From Magnaporthiopsis rhizophila (lineage: Eukaryota > Ascomycota > Sordariomycetes > Magnaporthales > Magnaporthaceae): a stretch of 64,000 bases of DNA. How positions within the stretch are numbered: the stretch's first letter is position 1; every line of letters begins with the position of its first letter. Shown in pieces: positions 24,154 through 32,919 of this stretch. The notes beneath the pieces were generated by a model that saw nothing but the letters and a program-made list of their open reading frames with translations, ran no database searches and was not told the DNA's origin. The position numbers and the translations under genes were made by a program. Where the stretch lies: positions 186,001 through 250,000 of the forward strand of contig PYSS01000031.1 in NCBI GenBank assembly GCA_003049465.1, written 5' to 3'.

Positions 24154-25113
24154 TCAGTCCAACCGCCTATCGGCCTCGCCGCGCTCCAGCAACCCATCGC
24201 CCTCGCCCAAGTCCGTCTCCTTGCCAGGCGGCGGGTAGAGGACGTAATGCTGCGTGAAGAAGACGAGGTCGTACAGCATCGAGACGTTGCCGAGCGCGAA
24301 CTTGACCGGGTTCCCCGTGATCCCCGACCAGTCGCCCTGCAGGTAGCTGTCGATGCCCTGCTGGGCGATGCTGAGCACGCCGCCCGAGAAGTCGAGCAGG
24401 ATCTGCCAGATGCTCCAGCCCTGTGTGCTGCGGTTCCTCCAGTTGACCACGATCTGCGGCGTGTACTTGACGAGCGTGATGACGAGCTTGACGTAGCTGA
24501 CGGCGTAGAAGACGTCGAGCCAGCACCAGTCGCGGCGGGGGTCGACGGGCGGGAGCGACGCGTCCGCGGCGCGGGCCGCGACCACCAACGCGACGGCTAG
24601 CACGCCCGCGACGCCGCCCATGGCTATGCCCAGCATGAAGCGGCTCGGCCGCGTGCTGCCCGGGGCGCGCTCGAAGCCGCGCCACAGGCCCGGGATATAC
24701 TGGCTTGCGGTGACGCTTGAGAGGAGGAGGGCGTGGGCGGCAAAGGTGACATCATTGAACCGCACCGTCGGGGTCAGGCCGTGGTTGCGGGCCGCGTACT
24801 GGCTTCGGATGACGGGCGAGTAGAACATGGCGGCGTTGAAGGCGAAATAGGCTGCGAAGCCTGTTTTTGTTTGGTGGGCATTTTGATGTCATTCATTGAT
24901 TTAGCCACCCGTCCCCACCAGCGGGCATCCTGCCAAGACGTCATCCAACATACATATATACATACCCAGCGTGTTTATCAGGGGAAAGTCCACTGTGGTC
25001 CCCGAGGTCGACTTGCGGCGGTAGTTGAGCAGCGGCTGTGGGTAAAAGGAAAGCGACCAGCACAGAAAGTAGATCCAGCCGAAGATGGCCGACACCACGG
25101 CGAGGAAGCCCAT
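24154..25113 (-). CDS. Cystinosin/ERS1-like PQ-loop transporter
   Basis: Two exons (25113-24966, 24860-24154) joined by a 105-nt intron give 284 aa with about seven membrane helices. Two PQ-loop motifs are clear: SFYPQPLLNYRRKSTSG near residue 25 and KYTPQIVVNWRNRSTQGWS near residue 185. Their spacing, the FGWIYFLCWSLSFYPQ opening and the VKFALGNVSMLYDLVFFTQHYVLY ending (read in two parts) fit cystinosin. Cystinosin exports cystine with protons from lysosomes or vacuoles; yeast ERS1 is the homologue. A vacuolar or endosomal location is therefore inferred. The protein is shorter than human cystinosin because it lacks the glycosylated N-terminal lumenal domain, which is usual in fungi. Confidence 0.9.
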
Positions 25114-26108
25114 GGCGTTTGCCGTCGGTTCGGATGGCGATGCTCGACAAGAGAGACGAGTCTTGCTTGGCTCGGCTGCATGAGCCGGAGATCGGCGGCT
25201 AAGGGCGGGATTATGCGAGCACCAGCATGTCTACGCAGGTCACGTGCTTTCACTGGGTTGTCTCACATCACAAATAGCATAACTGTCAGGGGCTCGAGGG
25301 TGCACGGGCCCTGCCCCTTTGACCTCAGCCAACCCTCCTGGCCGTCATAATAACGCCTATGAGGTTCAGCTTAGGCACTTACTTGATAGTCTCCTGTACA
25401 GCCGAACAAAACATGCCGATGAACCTGGGACCATACAAACCTTGTGAGACTTTATCGCTTGCCGAATCGTCCTGCCAGGTATCAATCGGGCTCATATGGG
25501 TATAAATCCGCGTCCCGACGTTCCTCCACGGAAGAAGTCCCAGTCGTCAAGGTGTTTGAGTGATGGAAGACCATGCGGACTGCTCGCATCGACGGAATCT
25601 CATTGCCCTAATTTGGCCTCAGTGATCCGTCTCGGCGAGAGATGAACTCCGTGCTCAACCCCGGTGATTCCTACTGCCTGCGCGCGTATTCCAGCACCTT
25701 GCGTAGACTTGGGGGTTGCACAGGACTCGGGTCCGTTCCAAAACCTTTCAAATCTAAGGGAGCAGATGCTCGATTATGTGCAACAATGCTACGCCCTAGG
25801 AGGACATTCAGAACGTCAAAGCATGCCAATAATGTGACCATTGATATTTTTGGGGGGAAACAAAGTCGTTGTTTATTGGGGTCGAATACTAGAGTACGAT
25901 AGGCTTGTGTGCAAAGGCCTTGAGAAATGGGGTCCTCCACAACGGGTACGCCAGCTCAACACCTCAACCCTGCAACGACAGTAGGTAAACCAAAACAAAC
26001 AAAACAAGACGAAAGCCAAAGAAGAATGCAACAACACATGAGCAAAGCGAATCGAGTACCAAGGGGCAAGGTTCGGGATCAGCGTAGGAAGAAAAGGGGT
26101 GCTCCGCC
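25114..26108. other. Spacer upstream of cystinosin-like gene
   Basis: This is about 1 kb with no supported gene. It holds the promoter of the cystinosin-like gene and the distal 3' flank of the secreted repeat protein. Confidence 0.45.
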
Positions 26109-26202
26109 GGAAGAAGAGGAAAGGAAGGAGAGAAAGGGGGAAGGGGAAGAAGAGGGAGAAGAGGAAGGAGGAGAAAGAGGACGAAGAGGAAGAAGAAGAA
26201 AA
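26109..26202 (+). repeat. Polypurine tract of about 94 nt
   Basis: Positions 26109-26181 are 73 consecutive purines made of GAA/GGA steps. A single C at 26182 is followed by about 20 more purines. Mirror-symmetric polypurine tracts can form triplex DNA. It lies directly beyond the 3' end of the secreted repeat protein gene. Confidence 0.9.
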
Positions 26203-26212
26203 CTTGTCGAGG

Positions 26213-26440
26213 TCACGTGGCTTGTTGTTTTTTGCCCTGCTTTCTCCTGACGAGATTGGCAGCGCCTTTGGCAGCACCTTTAGCAGCGTCTTTGACCTTG
26301 CTCCTCCCTCGCCAGGCATAGTAATCGACATCGGAGGCCGCCTGGAGGGTCTTGTCGTAGACGTCGCAGGCGACGTCCTTCAGGTCTTCGAGCTTCTCCT
26401 TGAGGCAGCGGCCCTTGTACTGGGCACTATACTTCGCGGC
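26213..26440 (-). other. Possible continuation or lost C-terminus of the secreted repeat protein
   Basis: After the stop of the repeat protein, another minus frame runs open for about 75 codons to a TGA at 26215-26213. It encodes a helical, charged segment (AQYKGRCLKEKLEDLKDVAC, then DVYDKTLQAASDVDYYAW) with Cys and aromatic residues and no shadow-like composition. The frame immediately upstream in the same register ends TFKEKVKDKA and then TAA. It could be a missed exon, or the original C-terminus lost by a frameshift. No donor and acceptor pair that I can see joins it in phase. Confidence 0.4.
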
Positions 26441-27374
26441 TTAGGCCTTGTCCTTGACTTTTTCCTTGAAGGTGGGATTCCCTCGTCCGGCCCGATTTCG
26501 AAGCGGCGGGCGCCGGCTTACTGGACTCGTCGGCCGACTCGTCAGCAGTCTCCTCGAGGCCGCGGGCCGCAACCTCGCCATACGTATCGGTGGTGGTGGT
26601 AGTATCGGCGGTAGTGTCCTGGCTGGCGGAAGTGTCCTGATTGGCGTAGGCGCCCTTGTTCTTGTTACCCTTGAGGAAATTCTTGACCTTGGCTTTAATC
26701 TTGCGAAATTTCCTCCTAAAAAAACGAGGTTCGAGAGTGTTCCGGGCCTCGAGCTCGCCAAACTCATCGGCCACCTCGTCGGCGGCCTCATCGAGGTCGC
26801 GGGCCGCAACCTCGCCATACGTATCGGTGGTGGTGGTAGTATCGGCGGTAGTATCCTGGCTGGCGGAAGTGTCCTGATTGGCGTAGGTGCCCTTGTTCTT
26901 GTTACCCTTGAGGAAATTCTTGACCTTGGCTTTAATCTTGCGAAATTTCCTCCTAAAAAAACGAGGTTCGAGAGTGTTCCGGGCCTCGAGCTCGCCGAAC
27001 TCATCGGCCACCTCGTTGGCCTCCTCGTCGGCGGCCTCATCGAGGTCGCGAGCCGCAACCTCGGCGTACTCCTCGGTGGCAGTATCGCGGTTCATATGGT
27101 CCGCGACGTTTTGGGCCACGTCCCCGATCTTTTGGCGAATTCTGTTTTTGCCGTTGTGGACGTGGTCTATCATGCCGCCGGCGACCTCCTTAACGCCGTT
27201 CCAAACACGGCCACGAGCCTCGAGAGTGTCCCGGGTGTAGAGGGAGGGGATGTTGCCGTTGTCGCCCACGAAGCGGCGCTCGATAGGGCGGGCAGGGTCT
27301 CCGATAGTGGGAGCGGCGGTAGCCAAGGGCACCGCCATGGCCATGGCGGTGACCAAGGCTTTGGTGAAGTGCAT
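26427..27374 (-). CDS. Secreted tandem-repeat protein with cationic peptide units
   Basis: The 315-aa frame starts at MHFTKALVTAMAMAVPLATA, a good signal peptide with cleavage expected near residue 20. An in-frame extension reaches further upstream but would precede the signal peptide. After a propeptide-like region the protein has two long repeats of 83 and 79 residues and the beginning of a third. Each unit has an acidic spacer (EVAARDLDEAADEVADEF), then GELEARNTLEPR, a strongly basic segment (FFRRKFRKIKAKVKNFLKG) and a Thr/Asp-rich linker (DTSASQDTTADTTTTTD). The basic segments look amphipathic and contain RR sites. I do not recognise the family. It may be an effector, a cell-wall protein or a processed peptide precursor. 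The C-terminus is uncertain: a GTAAGC donor-like site lies near 26520 and the coding-like frame at 26440-26213 is out of register. Confidence 0.72.
   Translation of the reverse strand: MHFTKALVTAMAMAVPLATAAPTIGDPARPIERRFVGDNGNIPSLYTRDTLEARGRVWNGVKEVAGGMIDHVHNGKNRIRQKIGDVAQNVADHMNRDTATEEYAEVAARDLDEAADEEANEVADEFGELEARNTLEPRFFRRKFRKIKAKVKNFLKGNKNKGTYANQDTSASQDTTADTTTTTDTYGEVAARDLDEAADEVADEFGELEARNTLEPRFFRRKFRKIKAKVKNFLKGNKNKGAYANQDTSASQDTTADTTTTTDTYGEVAARGLEETADESADESSKPAPAASKSGRTRESHLQGKSQGQGLSREV
26584..26820 (-). repeat. Tandem repeat copy, 237 bp
   Basis: This is the second coding unit of the secreted repeat protein. It differs from the neighbouring copy by only about three substitutions in the first 200 bp. 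A partial, diverged third unit covers roughly 26519-26583. Confidence 0.93.
26821..27069 (-). repeat. Tandem repeat copy, 249 bp (237 plus 12)
   Basis: This is the first coding unit of the secreted repeat protein. It is the same sequence as the adjacent 237-bp copy plus an in-frame 12-bp insertion that adds four residues (EEAN-like) to the acidic spacer. Confidence 0.93.
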
Positions 27375-30300
27375 TGTGGCGGATTGCTTGTCTGTTTGTT
27401 CCAAAAAAAGAAGAGAAATGGGGGGGAAATGACAAAAAAGGAAAAACAAAAAGGAAATGAAGTTACAAAAGGAAAAAAAACTGGATGAGATCCGGTGATG
27501 GAGAAGAGAGAGAAGGAAAACTCGAGGCTAGGCCTGTTGGGCTGGCATCTTTTATATCCAGAAATCACTCAGGGTAGGTCCGGATTCCCATCGACGCCGT
27601 CCCCATCCCGGCTGCCACCCCACTACATCCTCGAAATGACAGCGCCCCCAGGTGCTGGTACCTCTCCAAACCTTCGTATAGTTGCTGCTCGCCGGGTAAG
27701 GAAGGGTAAGGAGCTTGTCAACCGATCGCTAGTTGACCGTGAGTTTGAGCATGGGACACTGGCTGGCCTGAGTGTTGTCTGTGCGAGGGAATGATGCTCC
27801 TCCTCCAATAATAAAGACTGCCTTCCCCACATGGCCAGGCATGCTATTTCCGAATCAGGCAGTTGCAGCACACGGTTTTTCCGGCGTGGAGATGGCCAAA
27901 GCCCGCCCGCATTGACGATGGGTGTTTTTTGTGGCACAGCCTCAGGCTTGACAACTTTATCGGGGAAAACGACTAGGTAGACAGGGCTGGTGGAAGAAAC
28001 TTTGGTCTTCGTCAGGGGATTGTTGCCTCCCAAAGAAAGGAACCTCACTCTGTTTGCGACGCCGACAGCAACCTCTTGGCGTGTTCGAAGAATGGTTGGT
28101 GGCGCTTTTGAACAGACCCCTGACTTGCCAGATCGACATACATATGTACATGTACTATGTCGTGGCCTCTCCGGCCTTCAGACACAGTGCCCCGTTCGCC
28201 AGCCACAGCCACACCGCCGTTACACTCGGCTGGCTGGAGAGTCAGGGAGGCCGTCCGTGTCCGCGCATCTGCTGTGTCGTGATGGGCACGTCTCGATGGA
28301 GCAGGTGCTTTTTGGTCATCTGCTCAGACCCCGTTCCACCTATTTTAGGTAGGCGTGCCCCTTTCCTATGAGAGAAACTCGCCACGGTTTATAGTATAGT
28401 CGCCACGGTCGATCCCTGCACTCCCTGGGTGCAATTTCTTCTGGCGATATGGGCAGATGACACCCTGTGATAATACCCGCAAAGCCTGCAAAGCGTGGCT
28501 GTCGAAGCTTGTGGGGCCCAGACGCTCATCCCTTACTTTAATTCCGTGACCTTCCTCCATAACGCATACCACAATCTCCTCGTGGTCCTCGGCTGCGGCC
28601 ATCAACAGCAGCGTAGGGACACAGTGGTCCAGTTAACCTTACGGCCCTTGGCGGAGACTAATTTCGGCCGCCCCTAAAAACAGGCGTTACCCATAGGGTA
28701 AAAGGGCCTGGTGGGAGTGCTGCTCCTGTACCGCTGCCCATACCTATATCAGTACACATCTGCCAGTATCTCCGTGCACATGGTCCTCTCAGTCGCAAGT
28801 CTTCGCCAGAGTACCCATGGAGGAGGATGTCGTGAATCAGCAGGATCAAGTGTGGCTATCACTCCGGATGTGAGTTCAGTGACAGGTGGCGATGATAGGG
28901 TTTAGCCTCCACCATCTTCTGCTCGCAGGACTGCCGACAAGGCTGTGCACGGTTCAGTGTTCTGGCAGTTTCAAATTACCGTCATGCTTTTTGTTACAAA
29001 AAAGAAATATAGATCACGGCCGCCTGAGGCCATCGCACGGCGTTTCTGGTTGAGAATAGTGCATAAGCAGCACACTGACAAGATCCACGTTTCCATCTTG
29101 CAAACCAGCATGAGAGCCAGGTCGTCAAGATCCTCCGTGGGCGGGTGTCTACCTCGTGGCCCAGGAGGCGCCGCACTGCATCCAAAGTAGTCCATGTTAG
29201 TAGTGAGAGGCTGTATCGAACACCTTTTACCAGCCCTTAATCCCACCCATCTGAGAATGTCATCATCCATGCTCGTCAATGTCAGCTGCTCTGCGTCGGG
29301 CAGCGGCAACATCGCCTGAGTCGAGCCGTCTCTTTGGGCAGCCAAATCGGCAACCGCTCCCAGGAGGCTTCCCCTCGCGTCGATCTAGACCACCGGAGGA
29401 CTGCCTAGTTACCCCGCTACCTACCTGGGTATATATAAGACGTTGGGAAGCCAGTTGATATCTACGTCTTTTGCCATCAGCAAGCTGGTGAATTGCAGCG
29501 GCTAAGAAGATATTCCTTAAAGACGTTGCCGTCAACCCGGGCAATAGTGAGGGTTAAGGGTCCCAATAGTGGCCTACATAACCCCACTGGGGCTCTGCAA
29601 AGCAGCGGAGGAACATTTCGTCTCCCGCCCCTCGTTCTCCCGTAGAATCGACCAACGCAGAGCTGACAACGGACGGATGAAGCGGCCCGGTCCTTCCGCT
29701 GCAACGAGAGCTTGACCCCTCTGGCGAGCATTGCTCTCAGCACACCGAGCTTTTGTCGCAGCATCGGCACCATCTCCCAGCAGCTATCCTGATGGGAACC
29801 ATCTCCTTGTTGATATCGAAATATTCTAAAGGAACGCCGGCAGCGAGCGGCTACTTGTAGAGGGCAGGCTTCCCGGCTGCCTTGAGCACTGAGATCAGCC
29901 TCTACTCAGAATAGCCGTTATTACTTCCGGTTGGGCCTGAGAAAATGGCATTGCGATGACCCTTTCTGTCTGGACCTGCGTTGGCAATGCTAAATGCCTT
30001 CGGTTACTGTGATCGCAGCAGATGGATTCTTGCGAAAACCAGCTCCAGATTGAGCAGTCGGGGAGTGTACGTCCGCGAGCAGCCACGTTCCTCTCCAGCA
30101 AGCACAGTAAAAGCCGCGTCTTCCTGACCGAAATCGCACGCGGCAACCAGACTGGTGGCAGATGCATCGTCTAATCCATGATATTGGCGATGACTAAGAG
30201 TGGGCGGGGAGTAAACCGAGAGTCATGGTCTGTCCCAGCGATGAGGCTAGGCGGTATCCCTGAGCGATACCTTAGAGTCCATATGGTGCGTCCAATGTAA

Positions 30301-31116
30301 TGCAGTGTGTCTACCTGGTAGCTCGTATCCACCTGGTGATGGAAATCCTCGCCGATCCGGGCACCATTCGACAGCGTAGACATTACGGAGCAGAAGAGTC
30401 AGTTCGGCGAGTCTGCGGAGAAGACCCCGTTTTGCCACATGAGTAGCTCCACGGAAGGGTGGCAGAGGCCGAACACGCCAAGGCCCGTATCACTCACTGA
30501 TGACAAAGTGGTGGCAGATGTCGATCACCGACAGCCCATCATGGGAGCTTGTGTGAATGAGTGCTTCAAGATGTCATGATGGCAGGGGAGCAGAGCTCAG
30601 GAGGAGATAATTCGCAATGGATTCCTTGACGTGCAGTAACCAGCAGAATACGAAATCGATTGTCTCTTCGCGGCTTCCAAATCCACGCTGAGCACCGGAC
30701 ACACCAAGGTTTGACCGGAGACGATGATGTCCAGGCTGCTCGATAACATAAACCCCGAGCCAGCCGGGCTTGCAGTCCGTCCTTCGTAGGCCTTCTTTCA
30801 ACACAGACCGATTGGCGCAGCAGCTATGGAACTACCTTGAGTGCCACTAGCAGGTGGCCAACCAGCTACCACCCGATGAGGCTTACGAGGATAGATAATT
30901 TTAGGGGGGATCGGTCTGGCTCGGCCAGGTTCTCGGCGCCGCATAAAAAAGGAAATCACCCTCTTCGCAAGTTCAGAGTCACGCATCACAGATGGGCTTA
31001 GAAGAGATGGCAAACACTGTAGCATTGGTTGCATAGATAAGTACAGGTAGCCAAACACACCATCGACACCCTCGAAACCACAGGCCATGACCCGCTGCGG
31101 GATCGAATCCAGGCGA
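27375..31116. other. Gene-poor 3.7-kb stretch
   Basis: No open frame longer than about 141 codons occurs and none shows a domain I know. Base composition is more balanced than in the core genes. Minus-strand fragments such as 30798-31160 (AKRVISFFMRRREPGR), 30171-30383 (HYIGRTIWTLRYRSG) and 29895-30167 look protein-like piece by piece and are broken by stops, so a decayed gene is possible. I could not identify it. Confidence 0.4.
27550..27556 (-). promoter_or_regulatory. TATA box of secreted repeat protein gene
   Basis: The minus strand reads TATAAAA here, about 176 bp upstream of the start codon at 27374. Confidence 0.55.
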
Positions 31117-31455
31117 CTAGATGGTCTCCTCGGTCGACCGCCTGATGCGGCGGCCATCACGCTTCGGTGGCTTCGGGTCAGGCTGAGGCTTCGGCCTATC
31201 CGCCGTGGGCGGCCTGTCCGGCTTGGAACCCTTGGGTCGCGAGGGAATTGGTTGCGGCTTAGTTCCTGGTTGGGGCCTGGGCCTGGACTCTTTCGGGAGC
31301 GGCTTCGGCTTGCTGGCAGGCTCGCGCTTGAGGACCGGAAGCGCCAAGGCCTCCGCGCCCGGATGGGTGAGGTCGGAGGACGAGTCGAGCGGCACGGCCA
31401 TGGCCGGGAGGGCGAGGGCGACGAAAGCCACGAGCTGGGCGGCTTTGAACTGCAT
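31117..31455 (-). CDS. Small secreted Pro/Lys/Arg-rich protein
   Basis: This 112-aa frame begins with a signal peptide (MQFKAAQLVAFVALALPAMA). A short propeptide-like part follows and ends with a dibasic KR at residues 43-44, a Kex2-type site. The remaining mature part is dominated by Pro, Lys and Arg in irregular PKP/RPKP steps and ends with RRIRRS. There is no Cys and no known domain. A candidate effector, cell-wall-associated protein or processed cationic peptide is inferred. It shares its layout with the repeat protein 3.7 kb away: same strand, TATA-driven, similar signal peptide and a strongly basic mature part. Confidence 0.65.
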   Translation of the reverse strand: MQFKAAQLVAFVALALPAMAVPLDSSSDLTHPGAEALALPVLKREPASKPKPLPKESRPRPQPGTKPQPIPSRPKGSKPDRPPTADRPKPQPDPKPPKRDGRRIRRSTEETI

Positions 31456-31597
31456 TTTTTGTTTTGCTGTGGCGTGGAAATTGGAAGACCAAATGAAATA
31501 ACAGAAGGAAAATAACGAACAAATGGAAACGGTTGATAGTTGATGGTTGATGGTTAGGCTAAGTCGTTTTGCCAGGAGCGGCGCCGGCGATGGCTTA

Positions 31598-31605
31598 TTT
31601 ATATA
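31598..31605 (-). promoter_or_regulatory. TATA box of small secreted protein gene
   Basis: The minus strand reads TATATAAA here, about 143 bp upstream of the start codon at 31455. Confidence 0.55.
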
Positions 31606-32919
31606 GGAACCTATTTACCGCCCTGTCACACGTTTTCCCGTTGACGGCCTGGTCCGATGCTCCCATGCCGTCCGATCCCAAACGCGTATCCAGGGTTGTC
31701 CCTCCGTGTGCATTTGACTTTCTAGGGGCTACATCCATATTTCGCCTCATGTAAATCGAACATCCAATTACGGTAGAAGCGGACCCAAAAATAGCGAACT
31801 CGGCCAAGGCGAACCCTGCAAAACTCCACCACACATGAGGCCGAGGCAGGACTTCAATGCTAACGTATTTATGTAATAATCCTACCTCGTCACTTTTGAA
31901 GCAGGCCCCGGCCGGGCCGGTTATGGGAGGGCCGAGACCGGGAAGTGAATATTTCGGGAGTGCCGGAGCATCACTTACCAGCCGTGGGTCTACCCAAGCA
32001 TTGGTACGTGGGAGAGTTTTGCAACAATCTCACCATTTTCGAATAAAGAAGCGAGCGAAAGAGCGGCCGCCAGGGGCTCAAATTCGGCAGTGCCAGGTTT
32101 CAAAGAAGCGAACGAAGCAGCCGATCCTCGGCGATTCCGGCCCGGTCCACAACGCCGAGTATACCTAGGTAGTCTGTAGATAGAACACAATCGACCCAAA
32201 AAGAACCTTGACATACCCGACAGTGGCACTGAGGAGGAAACGTACACCAGCCCAAGACAATGCCAGGTGGTGGATTGGGTCGTATTGAGTACAGCCGGGG
32301 CCGACAGCGCCCAGCCCTTTGCACCCGGCCAATTAGACGTTCTCGAGCGTCCATGTCTCGAAGAAACAACCACCCCGCCGTGCTTCCTGAGTTTTCCAGC
32401 GGTTTCGCAGGCCCAGCTCTCGCTTCTGCTCTGCTTTTGCAGCCGCAAGTGCGGCGTCGGTGAGACCAAGTCCCTGGCTGCAAAATAGACGCCAGCATGG
32501 CCTTTTAAGATCTTTCGTCCAGGGTTTCGTGGGCTTGTCCTGCCAACGCACGTCGGCGCGAGAGGTGGGCGGCATTGCTGCTCGGGAAGCCGCCGACACT
32601 ACGTAGAGACTTGCCAGCGAGCATTGCGATGTTTCGGAGCAAATGCAACAAAATGGATGGGAGACCGATTTGAGGATGGGACGCGTAGCCTCGAGGTATA
32701 AACCACCTGGAGCAGGGAAAGCGACCTGCAAGCACACGAATACACCTACGCGTTCCGGAGCGTGAACGTAGCCTTATATATCTAGATACATACATAAAAA
32801 AACGGGTGCCAAACGCCAGACCTTCCGCTGGGGTATTCATCCAACACAATCTTTTTCCCACTCTCCCCGTTTACCTCGTAACATCGTCGCCCTCGTCGTC
32901 CCCCTCCTCTCCCGCCCCT
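31606..32919. other. Spacer between small secreted protein gene and NLR gene
   Basis: This is 1.3 kb with no supported gene. Short frames of up to 159 codons on the minus strand (31990-32469) lack any domain. A TACCTAGG motif lies at 32162-32169. Confidence 0.45.

Noticed and set aside
26448..27488. 346-codon plus frame opposite the secreted repeat protein
   Set aside because: It repeats only because the opposite strand does. The minus frame has a signal peptide, a good start and a TATA box.
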